Counted from the first letter of the stretch, positions 1 through 7,709 are shown. The stretch: 64,000 bases of DNA from an uncultured Bacilli bacterium (GCA_934183255.1 CAKPSD010000001.1:434001-498000), one strand, 5' to 3'. Numbers and translations are program-made. Notes: generated by a model from the letters alone, not told the origin.

Positions 1-2
1 AA

Positions 3-611
3 ATTATTCACTTTACTATATCTAGCAAATTATCTAGCATGAATAATTTGTTTAATTTAACATGTAAGAATTTATATGGAGATAAAGTTGTTGTTATCGA
101 CTCATTAGGTGTTTGTTCATTTATGGGAAATCTTGTTAGAAGAGCTAAAAGACTTGCTGATGAAGGTAAAAGCGTTGAAGAAATAGTTACTAATGTAAAT
201 AAGTATATTAATAAAGATGAAATATTCTTTGTTCCTGAAAGTCTTACATTCTTAAAAAATGGTGGTAGAGTATCACCTACAGTTGCTTTAATTGGAAATA
301 TGCTAGGAATAAAACCTTTCTTAAAATTCCATGATGGAGAAATTTTAAAGCAAGGAACTGTAAGAACATACAAAAAAGCATTCAATGAAATGATTGAAAT
401 TTATAAAGCTATGGATTTAAGTCCAAATGAATATGAATTTCATGTTGTAGAATTTGATTCTAATGATGCTGCAGATGAAGTAATAAAAATGCTTCAAGAT
501 GCATTCCCTGGCTTCAACATTGAAAGAACTCCTATTTCAATAAATGTATGTGCACATGCAGGACCTGGTACAATTGGTTTTGGTAGATGTACTAGATATG
601 ACATTGATTAA
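3..611 (+). CDS. DegV family fatty-acid-binding protein (5' truncated by window)
   Basis: DegV proteins bind a fatty acid and present it to the FakA kinase of the bacterial fatty-acid kinase system. The open frame runs back to the window edge. Upstream of the first ATG (39) it reads IIHFTISSKLSS, which matches the DegV 'ISS.LSGT' segment, so the ATG at 39 is internal and the gene begins outside the window. Family-like segments follow: VVVIDS, then FVPESLTFLKNGGRVS and the C-terminal HAGPGTIG. About 200 C-terminal residues are present out of the usual ~280. A strong hairpin terminator follows directly. Confidence 0.9.
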   Translation: MIHFTISSKLSSMNNLFNLTCKNLYGDKVVVIDSLGVCSFMGNLVRRAKRLADEGKSVEEIVTNVNKYINKDEIFFVPESLTFLKNGGRVSPTVALIGNMLGIKPFLKFHDGEILKQGTVRTYKKAFNEMIEIYKAMDLSPNEYEFHVVEFDSNDAADEVIKMLQDAFPGFNIERTPISINVCAHAGPGTIGFGRCTRYDID

Positions 612-634
612 TAATTAATTAAATATGTATTAAA

Positions 635-663
635 AAAGGAATTTCTTATTTGAAATTCCTTTT
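635..663. terminator. Bidirectional intrinsic terminator
   Basis: An 11-bp perfect stem (635-645 with 652-662, AAAGGAATTTC / GAAATTCCTTT) has a six-base loop. T-rich sequence lies on the + side and A-rich sequence on the other. It separates the convergent DegV gene and the membrane-protein gene. Confidence 0.85.
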
Positions 664-666
664 CTT

Positions 667-1203
667 TTACTCACTAATTTTATATCTATCAAATCTTACT
701 AATTTCCAAGTAAAATAATTTCCTTTTTCCATATCTTTTACAAATACTACTATACCTTTTTCTTTTTGATTTACTTCTTCACCATTTAATTTATAACTAA
801 TATCAGCATCTATTAAATAGTTCATATATCTACCTTCATTTTCTAAATCACATTTAGGAGTATAGTTTTCAAATGAATTAGCAAAATAGCATTGATATTT
901 ACCATTTCCAAATACTTCTGTTTTAGTAATTTTAAATTTAAAATCACTCGTTCCTTCAAAGTAATAATTATTATCTAAAGTTTTTACAAAGTTATCATAT
1001 AATACATCATTGTTACTATTAGCAACAAAGTTTTTTATTGCTTCTTCATTGTTTTCATTAACTACTTTTGCAAAATATTTCATAGTTATTTTAGATGTAA
1101 CAATTTTATCTCTTTTAGTATATATAACTCCTGATCCTACTAAAAGAAATGCTATTATTAATACAAGTGCTATTTTCCATACAATATTTAAAGTCTTTTT
1201 CAT
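667..1203 (-). CDS. Hypothetical membrane-anchored extracytoplasmic protein
   Basis: The 178-residue protein begins with one hydrophobic segment (about residues 9-28, IALVLIIAFLLVGSGVIY). The rest is soluble, alternating charged and aromatic, probably exposed outside the membrane. I do not recognise the family. Size and layout resemble small NTF2-like or DUF4878-type anchored domains, but no diagnostic motif is visible. Start ATG 1203 follows a GAGGTG ribosome binding site. The gene is convergent with the DegV gene and divergent from def. Confidence 0.6.
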   Translation of the reverse strand: MKKTLNIVWKIALVLIIAFLLVGSGVIYTKRDKIVTSKITMKYFAKVVNENNEEAIKNFVANSNNDVLYDNFVKTLDNNYYFEGTSDFKFKITKTEVFGNGKYQCYFANSFENYTPKCDLENEGRYMNYLIDADISYKLNGEEVNQKEKGIVVFVKDMEKGNYFTWKLVRFDRYKISE

Positions 1204-1319
1204 TACTATACACCTCTATTTTAGTATAGCAAACTCTTTTTCACTTACAAATAATTTTAAGATAATATTGAGAGATTTTTATTTCTGGTATATACTAATT
1301 TAGTAAAGGATTTGATCAT

Positions 1320-1862
1320 ATGAAAGTATTTGATATAGTTACAAATAGAAAATTTCTTCATGAAAAATGTAAAGAAGTTACTTTTCCTATGAATAAAGAA
1401 GATATAAATTTATTAAAAGATATGGTTGAATATCTAGAAGTATCACAAAATGATGAACTTGCTGAAAAGTATAATATTAGACCTGGAGTTGGGCTAGCTG
1501 CAAATCAAGTTGGTGTTCAAAAAAGAATGATAGCCATTTATTTTATAGAAAATGAAGAAGTAATGAAATATGCTTTAGTTAATCCACGTATTATATCTTA
1601 TTCAGTTAAAATGTGTTGCTTAGATAGTGGTGAAGGATGCTTGTCAGTACCTAAAGATGTTGAGGGGTATGTATATCGTCACTATAAAGTTACAGTTAAG
1701 GGATTTGATATTTTAACTAATAAAGAAGTTACTATTAAAGCAAAAGGATATTTAGCTATAATCCTTCAACATGAAATAGATCACCTTGAAGGTATACTAT
1801 ATGTAGATAAAATAGATAAAAAAGATTCATTTAAAATTATTGAAGATGCAATTCTTATATAA
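1320..1862 (+). CDS. def: Peptide deformylase
   Basis: Removes the N-terminal formyl group from nascent proteins in the cytoplasm, using a bound metal (Fe2+ or Zn2+). All three family motifs are visible: GVGLAANQVG (residues 56-65, with Asn where Pro is usual), EGCLS (105-109, metal ligand Cys107) and HEIDH (151-155, two metal His and the catalytic Glu). Length 180 residues is normal for the type 2 enzymes of Gram-positives. In B. subtilis a def gene lies between priA and fmt; here it sits alone upstream of a tRNA cluster. Confidence 0.96.
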   Translation: MKVFDIVTNRKFLHEKCKEVTFPMNKEDINLLKDMVEYLEVSQNDELAEKYNIRPGVGLAANQVGVQKRMIAIYFIENEEVMKYALVNPRIISYSVKMCCLDSGEGCLSVPKDVEGYVYRHYKVTVKGFDILTNKEVTIKAKGYLAIILQHEIDHLEGILYVDKIDKKDSFKIIEDAILI

Positions 1863-1876
1863 ATTTAAATAAATGC

Positions 1877-1905
1877 TTGAAAAATCATTATAATTTGCTT
1901 ATAAT
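1877..1905 (+). promoter_or_regulatory. Promoter of the tRNA cluster
   Basis: TTGAAA (1877-1882) and TATAAT (1900-1905) are separated by 17 bp, a near-consensus housekeeping promoter. The -10 box ends 9 bp before the first tRNA base, so the transcript would start at or just before the tRNA. Confidence 0.85.
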
Positions 1906-1914
1906 GAATAACGT

Positions 1915-1991
1915 GTCCACATAGCTCAGCTGGATAGAGCAACGGCCTTCTAAGCCGTAGGTCGGGGGTTCGAATCCCTCTGTGGACGCCA
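1915..1991 (+). tRNA. tRNA-Arg (anticodon TCT)
   Basis: Full cloverleaf: acceptor GTCCACA/TGTGGAC, D arm GCTC, anticodon arm ACGGC-CTTCTAA-GCCGT giving anticodon TCT, T arm GGGGG-TTCGAAT-CCCTC (one wobble). Discriminator G and an encoded CCA (1989-1991). Reads AGA, a major Arg codon in an AT-rich genome. Confidence 0.97.
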
Positions 1992-2012
1992 TTTTTATTT
2001 ATAGACTAAGTT

Positions 2013-2089
2013 GCGTTCATAGCTCAGCTGGATAGAGTATTGGTCTACGAAACCAAGGGTCAGAGGTTCGAATCCTCTTGGACGCACCA
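2013..2089 (+). tRNA. tRNA-Arg (anticodon ACG)
   Basis: Cloverleaf with acceptor GCGTTCA/TGGACGC (one G-U pair), anticodon arm TTGGT-CTACGAA-ACCAA giving anticodon ACG (A34 is normally converted to inosine by TadA), T arm AGAGG-TTCGAAT-CCTCT, discriminator A and encoded CCA. It lies 21 bp after the tRNA-Arg(TCT) gene and is probably on the same transcript. Confidence 0.97.
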
Positions 2090-2103
2090 TATTTAGATAT
2101 ATC

Positions 2104-2128
2104 AAAGCCTAGTAATAGGCTTTTTATT
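2104..2128 (+). terminator. Intrinsic terminator after the two tRNA-Arg genes
   Basis: Eight-bp stem AAAGCCTA/TAGGCTTT with a GTAA loop, followed by a T run. It lies between tRNA-Arg(ACG) and tRNA-Ala. Confidence 0.8.
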
Positions 2129-2137
2129 TATTTTCTT

Positions 2138-2212
2138 GGGGATATAGTTTATCTGGTAAAACAATACGTTCGCAACGTATAGTGACGAGTTCAAGTCTCG
2201 TTATCTCCACCA
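2138..2212 (+). tRNA. tRNA-Ala (anticodon CGC)
   Basis: Acceptor GGGGATA/TATCTCC contains G3-U70, the alanine identity pair. The anticodon arm ATACG-TTCGCAA-CGTAT gives anticodon CGC. T arm ACGAG-TTCAAGT-CTCGT, discriminator A and encoded CCA (2210-2212). The D arm is AT-rich (GTTT/AAAC), unlike the GCTC of its neighbours. A CGC reader for the rare codon GCG is not expected to be needed in such an AT-rich genome. The gene lies exactly at the left edge of the accessory region. Confidence 0.9.
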
Positions 2213-2225
2213 TTAAGAAACAACT

Positions 2226-2265
2226 GTGCTAATACGAGATTTTATGCTCAAATTAGCACTTTTTT
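2226..2265 (+). terminator. Intrinsic terminator after tRNA-Ala
   Basis: Stem GTGCTAAT (2226-2233) / ATTAGCAC (2252-2259) with an 18-base loop, then six T. It starts 14 bp after the tRNA end. Confidence 0.8.
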
Positions 2266-2272
2266 GTTATTT

Positions 2273-2328
2273 TAGGGCATTTTTACTAGGGTTCAAGTCC
2301 CGTTATTAGTAAAATTGCCTAGTTTTTT
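2273..2328 (+). other. Long hairpin carrying a tRNA T-arm-like apex and a T run
   Basis: The arms 2273-2288 and 2307-2321 pair over about 14 bp with one bulge and one mismatch. At the top sits a perfect T-arm-like hairpin, GGG-TTCAAGT-CCC (2289-2301). Of the 18 bases 2289-2306, 16 match the 3' part of the adjacent tRNA-Ala(CGC). Six T follow the outer stem (2323-2328), so it could act as a terminator. It is either a remnant tRNA 3' end left by integration (an att-like duplication) or a deliberate tRNA-mimic structure. No second copy is visible at the other side of the island. Confidence 0.6.
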
Positions 2329-2381
2329 ATTGCATTGTATTGGATTGATTCAACTTCATAAAAAAGCTTTAGTGTATTTTC

Positions 2382-2425
2382 ACACGATAGGTACACGATT
2401 ACTCACATTTCGTGTCATTCGTGTA
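2382..2425. promoter_or_regulatory. Four-box palindromic motif ACACGA x2 / TCGTGT x2
   Basis: Two direct copies of ACACGA (2382-2387, 2393-2398) face two direct copies of TCGTGT (2410-2415, 2419-2424). The outer part of the inner repeat extends to TACACGA/TCGTGTA. The arrangement is a symmetric array of four six-base half-sites in otherwise AT-rich non-coding DNA between the tRNA edge and the HTH protein. It looks like a protein-binding site for a regulator or recombinase. The rest of the 2213-2562 gap shows no gene. Confidence 0.5.
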
Positions 2426-2562
2426 AATAACATATTTCTTTTATAAATAGGTTTATTTTTAATAATTATTCCCCTTTTTTATTGGATGAATAAAAAAATT
2501 TTTGAAAAAATGTGTTCAAAATGAAGATTTTTGTTCCTTATCTATTGAAGGAGGTAAGTTAT

Positions 2563-2814
2563 ATGGTTAAAGAAGAAGTTATTAAGCTTAAAATTGAAGG
2601 AAAATCCTACAGTGAAATTTCAAGAATCTTAGGAGTAAATGAGTTTACAGCTAAAACTATTTATAATAGATTTAAGAATAGTCATCCTGAATCATTTTGC
2701 ACTATGTGTTCAAAGTTCTTAATTCAAACTAAAGGACATCGCCAGAAAAGATTCTGTTCTAGCAAATGTAAAGACCATTATTGGAGCTTAATGAAAAACC
2801 AAAAGAATAAGTAA
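2563..2814 (+). CDS. Small HTH plus zinc-ribbon protein
   Basis: An 83-residue protein. Residues 1-37 (KLKIEGKSYSEISRILGVNE) look like a resolvase- or sigma-type helix-turn-helix. The second half has a CxxC pair (CTMC) and a CxxxC pair (CSSKC) spaced as a zinc finger. I chose ATG 2563 because a perfect GAAGGAGG lies just upstream; an earlier in-frame ATG at 2512 has no such site. Proteins of this layout occur in Firmicutes mobile elements next to recombinases, and here a serine recombinase follows convergently. Probably a DNA-binding accessory factor; the role is unknown. Confidence 0.7.
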   Translation: MVKEEVIKLKIEGKSYSEISRILGVNEFTAKTIYNRFKNSHPESFCTMCSKFLIQTKGHRQKRFCSSKCKDHYWSLMKNQKNK

Positions 2815-2829
2815 AGAAACTTATGAGCG

Positions 2830-2862
2830 ACTAGCCAATATTTAAACTGGCTAGTTTTTCAT
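2830..2862. terminator. Terminator between HTH protein and recombinase
   Basis: Eight-bp stem ACTAGCCA (2830-2837) / TGGCTAGT (2848-2855), then a T-rich tract on the + strand. It ends the HTH gene and overlaps the 3' end of the convergent recombinase gene. Confidence 0.75.
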
Positions 2863-3452
2863 TTTTTATGTTCTCTAACCAATCTAAAGAACGTACCTCT
2901 AGATACTCCTATAAGTGATGCTGCTTCAGTATTTGTTGTTTCATGATTTATATATCTATCTAATATATCATTGGTGTTAGGTGGCGTAACTACTTTTGGT
3001 CTACCAAACTTAACACCTTTTTCTTTTGCGATTCTGATTCCTTCCATTTGTCTTTGCTTAATATTTGTTCTTTCGTTTTCAGCTACAAATGATAATACTT
3101 GAAGAACGATATCACTTATGAACTTACCAACTAAGTTTTTACCCTCAATTCTTGTATCAAGTAAAGGCATATCAAGTACCTTAATATCGGCACCTATTGT
3201 CTTTGTAATATGAGTCCATTCCTCAAGTATCATATGATAATTTCTACCTAAACGATCTATTGATTTAACAATTAGTAGGTCGTCCTTTTTTAATTTCTTA
3301 ATTAATTTCTTGTAATTAGTCCTATCAAAATCTTTACCTGATTCTTTATCTACATAGATAAATTTGTCTTCTACTCCAAATTCTTTAATTTCTACATACT
3401 GCCTATCGATATTTTGTTGTTTTGTTGAAACTCTAATATAAGCATAAATCAA
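2859..3452 (-). CDS. Serine recombinase (resolvase/invertase family)
   Basis: Small-type site-specific serine recombinase. The N-terminal catalytic domain has YIRVSTKQQNIDRQ (nucleophile Ser9) and the family signature KSIDRLGRN (63-71). The C-terminal ~40 residues (TEAASLIGVSRGTFFRLV) form a Hin/resolvase-type helix-turn-helix. Length ~197 matches Tn3 resolvases and DNA invertases. I chose TTG 3452 as start because GGAGGTGA lies 8 bp upstream; the GTG at 3461 overlaps that site. It points at the accessory region's own mobility. No inverted target segment is visible nearby, so resolvase or integrase-accessory roles are as likely as invertase. Confidence 0.9.
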   Translation of the reverse strand: MIYAYIRVSTKQQNIDRQYVEIKEFGVEDKFIYVDKESGKDFDRTNYKKLIKKLKKDDLLIVKSIDRLGRNYHMILEEWTHITKTIGADIKVLDMPLLDTRIEGKNLVGKFISDIVLQVLSFVAENERTNIKQRQMEGIRIAKEKGVKFGRPKVVTPPNTNDILDRYINHETTNTEAASLIGVSRGTFFRLVREHKK

Positions 3453-3739
3453 CTTAATCACCTCCGTATTATATACATCTATAAAATGGAAGATTAATCA
3501 AGCAATAAGCAATAAAAAAAGAGCTATCAAAAGCAATATAAAAATGTATACGTTTCGATACCTCTAAAATTCTTCAATAATTCTTTTATAGTATACTATA
3601 TTTTACGCAAAATTACTAGAATATAGCGATTAATTGCATATTTTTTTTACATTTGATAAAACTAAAGCCCACTCCAATAATTCATACAATTTGATACTTA
3701 TAAACTTCTTTACATTGCGATGAAAGAGGTAAATAGAGA

Positions 3740-6472
3740 ATGCGAGCAATTGATTTATTAAATTATTTAAGTAGCAATGGAATAGATATAAAAAAATTTG
3801 ATACTAATAATCCGTTTATTGAAATTAATGGTAACAAAATTAGATTTGATTTAACTTTGAATAAATATTCAATTGATGGATTTATACCTGGTCATGATAG
3901 AATTGTTGATTTAACAAAACCTGAAAATCATAGCGTGGTTATGATGTTGATAAAATTGTTTAAAAAAGGATATTCTAAAAATGTAATAACATTAGAAAAA
4001 CAGTGGCAACTAGGACACAATGATAGTGGGTCACTGGATATTATGATAAAAAATCCAAGTAATAATGATATTTATATGATTGAAGTTAAATCTAGCGCAG
4101 AAATTGGTGGCTATGTTAATTTAAAAAATGAAAAGAAATTGAAACAAGTATTTTCATATGCAATTCAAGAAAAAACGACAAAAATAATATCTTTTTATGC
4201 TTTCGATTTTACTGAAAAAAAAGATTTATTTTATAATGTGTATACTGAAAATATTTTAAAAGATTCACAGAATGTAGATGATTTCTTTGAAAGATGGAAT
4301 AAAGTTTTTGATAAAGCAGATTATATAAAAAGAAATTCAATTTTTAATGTCACTCAAAGTGTAAAAAAATATGAAGATTTAGAAATAATTTCAAACAATG
4401 ATACAAAAACATTATTTAATCAATTTGCTACAATTTTGCGTTTGCATTCGATTTCAGATAAACCTAATGCATTTATTAAGATGATAAATTTATTCCTTGC
4501 AAAAATCGGAGATGAAGTAACGGCGAATAAAAACTATAAAGTTAAAGATAAAAGTGGAAGTACACATACTTTTAACGGAATGAAATTCCAATATATTTAT
4601 GGCGTTGATACACCAGAGTCTTTTATGAAAAGATTAAACGAATTATATAAAGATGGAATGCACGAATATTTAAAGAAAGATGTTATTGATTATAATGATG
4701 ATGAAATAGAACAATTTATTCATGGTGGAAATGATAGTGAATTGTTAGAAATATTTGATAATTTACGTTTGAAAAAGAATAACAATTTTGCATTCATAGA
4801 TGTATATGATGATGAAACATTTTATTTGAATTATGAAGTTGTTAAAAGTGTGGTTGAGCTTCTTGAAAACTATAAATTCAAGTATGAAACTAAACATCAG
4901 TTTTTGGGAGATTTCTTTGAGGAATTATTAAATACAAGTTTAAAACAAGAAGCTGGACAGTTTTTTACACCATATCCAATCGTTGATTTTATGATTGATT
5001 CTCTGCCTTATGATAATTTGATAAAAGAATCTATTAAAGCGGGTAAAGTGGCTTTTTTACCTAGTGTAATTGATTATGCATGTGGTGCAGGGCACTTTTT
5101 AATTAGTTCAATGGCTAAGACTCAGGCAATTATAAATAGTATTAGTGAGCAAAATCTCAATTTAACACCTTCGCAAAAAACGAAGTTAAATGCATATGTG
5201 ATGGATCCATATTCATGGGTTAATAAAGATAATTGCGTGGGAATAGAAAAAGATTATAGGTTAGCTAAAACTACAAAAATAGCGACATTCTTAAATGGCG
5301 ATGGAGATGCAGAAATAATTAGTGGTGATGGCATTAATAAATTTTACTCTAAAGATTATGAAAATACAACTCTACATACGAATAATAAAAAATGTGAAAA
5401 ATTTGATTTTTTAATATCAAATCCACCATATTCGATTAACGGATTTATGAGAAATTTTAATAAAAATGGTATCACACCTGATAGTGGCGATTTTTCATTG
5501 TTAACAAAACTTAATTATAACGATTCTGCAATCGAAACATTCTTTGTAGAAAGAGGTGAGCAATTGCTAAAAAAAGATGGATATGCAGCAATAGTATTGC
5601 CTCAATCAATTTTATCTAATGCAAAATACGAAAATATGCGCAGATTTATTTTAAATAATTTTGTTATAAAAGGATTATTAATGACATCAGATATTACTTT
5701 TTCAGGAACTACAACCAGTCCAGTTATTCTTTTCTTAAAGAAAGAAAAAAGAGCTGATAGGCATTATAAAGTCTGCTTAATAGGTTCACCAAAATATATG
5801 ACCCCAACAAACAGTAAAATGAAATCAAAAGAAGTTTCATTTTTGGGGTATGAGTTTAGTTCAAATAGGGCAAAATCAGGAATTACTATTCATAAAGATT
5901 CAATGCTTAAAGAATTATCATCATTAATGGCAGCATTTATTAATGCCGATAATCTAAATATCGATCAGAAATATAGTAATAATGTATTTGTTAAATATTT
6001 AGACGATATTTTATTGAATGGTAGGAGTGATTATATTGGAGATATTTATCCTAAGTATGATAAAAACGAAGGTAAACCACTTTCAAATTATTGTAAGATA
6101 AACGAATATAAAGAAGACGATTTTTCTACATTACCAACTATCTATGCAGAAATTGGAGATTTAAATAATCTAAAGAATAGTTCCAAGAAGAAAACATCTA
6201 AGCGATTCTGTAAAAAGGGAGATATTTTAGTTTCTAGTTTGTGTCCTATAAAATCTCATATAGTAATATCTGATGGAGATTATATGCTTTCGCCAGCCAT
6301 CCATGTTTTATCAGGCTTTGCAAATGATAAAGAAAGAGATCGTGTATATAAAGAGCTAAGAACAGATAATGTGCTAAAGCAAATGAATACGATGTTAGAT
6401 GGCTTTAAAGTCACTTATGCAAAAATAAGCGATGAAAATTTATATAATAATGTTTTGATTTCTGAAGAATGA
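3740..6472 (+). CDS. Single-polypeptide restriction-modification enzyme (Type IIG-like)
   Basis: A 910-residue protein that should cut and N6-adenine-methylate DNA using one target recognition domain. Order: an N-terminal PD-(D/E)xK-type nuclease region (SLDIMI Asp100, then IEVKS Glu115/Lys117); a helical linker; an HsdM-like methyltransferase with GQFFTP (406-411), the SAM-binding DYACGAGHF (445-453) and the catalytic NPPY (561-564); and a C-terminal HsdS-type recognition domain (about 760-910, KKGDILVSS and similar). There is no helicase and no separate S or R gene nearby. This fits BcgI-like or other Type IIG enzymes. A phage-defence role is inferred. Start ATG 3740 follows AAAGAGGT. The 278-bp gap upstream holds only promoter-like AT-rich sequence between divergent genes. 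Confidence 0.85.
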   Translation: MRAIDLLNYLSSNGIDIKKFDTNNPFIEINGNKIRFDLTLNKYSIDGFIPGHDRIVDLTKPENHSVVMMLIKLFKKGYSKNVITLEKQWQLGHNDSGSLDIMIKNPSNNDIYMIEVKSSAEIGGYVNLKNEKKLKQVFSYAIQEKTTKIISFYAFDFTEKKDLFYNVYTENILKDSQNVDDFFERWNKVFDKADYIKRNSIFNVTQSVKKYEDLEIISNNDTKTLFNQFATILRLHSISDKPNAFIKMINLFLAKIGDEVTANKNYKVKDKSGSTHTFNGMKFQYIYGVDTPESFMKRLNELYKDGMHEYLKKDVIDYNDDEIEQFIHGGNDSELLEIFDNLRLKKNNNFAFIDVYDDETFYLNYEVVKSVVELLENYKFKYETKHQFLGDFFEELLNTSLKQEAGQFFTPYPIVDFMIDSLPYDNLIKESIKAGKVAFLPSVIDYACGAGHFLISSMAKTQAIINSISEQNLNLTPSQKTKLNAYVMDPYSWVNKDNCVGIEKDYRLAKTTKIATFLNGDGDAEIISGDGINKFYSKDYENTTLHTNNKKCEKFDFLISNPPYSINGFMRNFNKNGITPDSGDFSLLTKLNYNDSAIETFFVERGEQLLKKDGYAAIVLPQSILSNAKYENMRRFILNNFVIKGLLMTSDITFSGTTTSPVILFLKKEKRADRHYKVCLIGSPKYMTPTNSKMKSKEVSFLGYEFSSNRAKSGITIHKDSMLKELSSLMAAFINADNLNIDQKYSNNVFVKYLDDILLNGRSDYIGDIYPKYDKNEGKPLSNYCKINEYKEDDFSTLPTIYAEIGDLNNLKNSSKKKTSKRFCKKGDILVSSLCPIKSHIVISDGDYMLSPAIHVLSGFANDKERDRVYKELRTDNVLKQMNTMLDGFKVTYAKISDENLYNNVLISEE

Positions 6473-6486
6473 AATAATACAAATCG

Positions 6487-6519
6487 AGCACCAGCGATAG
6501 CATCAAAGGTGCTTTTTTT
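6487..6519 (+). terminator. Terminator after the restriction-modification gene
   Basis: Stem AGCACC (6487-6492) / GGTGCT (6508-6513), then seven T. Confidence 0.75.
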
Positions 6520-6521
6520 AC

Positions 6522-6971
6522 TCAAAAACAGAGGTATTCAAAAATTTTGCAGGTGTTTTCACTTAAAAATTAGGGCTTTCATTTTTGTATCAAAATACCT
6601 CATCTTATACATAAGAAATCATAGGTTTGATACAAATTGTATCAGACCTTTTTTCTTTGTAAATAGGGAACTTTATCCTTTCAGCCAGCAACGTTCAAAG
6701 CCTGGCAAAAGTGTCAAATAGCATCTTTTGTTAGACTTTTTCTTTTATATATTACTATGGAACGAAAGCTATAAATTTAGTAATTTCTCATTTAGTTTTG
6801 GCATTATTCTGCAAACTGCTTGTTATTTTTTCAAAAAAGTGTTATAAAATTAATATTATTTAATACTTTGCTTGTAACTCTTATTCTTTGATAGAAATAG
6901 TAAAAAATAAAGATGAAGGAGTGTTTGAAAACTATTGAATAAAAATATTAACAAACGGAGGTTGAAAGAAT
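6522..6971. other. 450-bp non-coding stretch
   Basis: No convincing gene. It contains a second strong terminator (6623-6655), a small hairpin GCCAG/CTGGC (6684-6706), and an inverted copy of GAGGTATT around 6535 and AATACCTC around 6600. The only open frame here (6509-6721) begins in the terminator T run, has no ribosome binding site and no recognisable sequence. The last 20 bp carry the GGAGG site of the following lipoprotein gene. Confidence 0.5.
6623..6656 (+). terminator. Second strong intrinsic terminator
   Basis: Arms 6623-6633 and 6638-6648 (AGGTTTGATAC / GTATCAGACCT, one G-U) form an 11-bp stem with a short loop, followed by a T-rich tract. No gene ends directly upstream, so it may end a small transcript or be left from a lost gene. 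Confidence 0.7.
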
Positions 6972-7595
6972 ATGTTAAAAAAGAAATTGTCAATTATTAT
7001 TTGCACAGTACTTTTATCGATAACTTGTGTGGGCTTAGCTGCGTGTGGAAATAACAAAAGCAGTGGTGAAAGCAAAAATCCAGTTCACGATACTACGAAA
7101 TGGTTTACAGAAGAAGAACTATCGGAAAAAGGGCTTGCTGGTTTGACTGCACCGACAGGATTGTCAGGAGAGGTGCAATCAAGCGACACATGGTATAACA
7201 ATGGATACTCGTTTTCACAAGATTGTCCAAGTGAAGATGCATTTACGACGAATGCAGAAACATATTTTTTGTATTTTAAGACAAAGTATGATGGTATGTT
7301 TGGCAAACCAAGGGGCGAAAAATATAGCATGAGTACAAACGAAAATTGGTACATCATAGAGCAAAAAAATGACTTGGACGACTATTTCAATAATAATCCT
7401 AGCAAATTGTACAAGTTCTATTATATAAGAAATAACACTTTGGATAATGGTTATTTTACAAGAGGCTCTGTCTGGATTTTTGAAATTCGCTATGAATTCG
7501 ATACCAATTTTGATGGATATAGATTCAAACTATTTATTGAAAGTGCAGATTACTCGCATAATGGAATTTATAAGAACTACTATAAAATGAAATGA
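6972..7595 (+). CDS. Hypothetical lipoprotein
   Basis: A 207-residue protein with a clear lipoprotein signal peptide: positively charged MLKKK, a hydrophobic core, and lipobox LAAC (22-25), with Cys25 as the lipidation site. The mature part is polar and aromatic-rich. I do not recognise the domain. GGAGG lies upstream of ATG 6972. Codons such as GCG, ACG and GGC are more frequent than in flanking genes, suggesting recent acquisition. It follows the restriction-modification gene in the island and is not obviously functionally linked to it. Confidence 0.75.
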   Translation: MLKKKLSIIICTVLLSITCVGLAACGNNKSSGESKNPVHDTTKWFTEEELSEKGLAGLTAPTGLSGEVQSSDTWYNNGYSFSQDCPSEDAFTTNAETYFLYFKTKYDGMFGKPRGEKYSMSTNENWYIIEQKNDLDDYFNNNPSKLYKFYYIRNNTLDNGYFTRGSVWIFEIRYEFDTNFDGYRFKLFIESADYSHNGIYKNYYKMK

Positions 7596-7601
7596 AGATA
7601 A

Positions 7602-7709
7602 TATATAATTGGTGGAACAATGGGCGTTGACAAAACAACAATTAGCCAACAGCTAAAAAAAGACTTACCTATTTACAAAAAATTAAACGATAATAAAAGA
7701 ACTTACTAA
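7602..7709 (+). pseudogene. Remnant of a P-loop kinase-like gene
   Basis: In frame from 7602 the sequence reads YIIGGTMGVDKTTISQQLKK, a Walker A region of the GGTMGVGKT type with the key Gly changed to Asp. The frame is closed by TAA immediately upstream (7599-7601) and again at 7707. Only about 35 codons remain of a kinase that is normally 150-200 residues. No lid or second motif follows. This is a decayed fragment at the right part of the island. Confidence 0.6.

Noticed and set aside
8..385. 125-residue minus-strand frame at the window start
   Set aside because: It lies opposite the DegV gene, whose own family segments are clear.
3740..6472. BREX PglX or Type I HsdM
   Set aside because: There are no other BREX genes, no HsdR/HsdS genes and no helicase. 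The nuclease and recognition domains are in the same chain, which fits Type IIG better.
6509..6721. 70-residue open frame in the gap after the restriction-modification gene
   Set aside because: It begins within a terminator T run, has no ribosome binding site, crosses a second terminator hairpin and resembles no protein.
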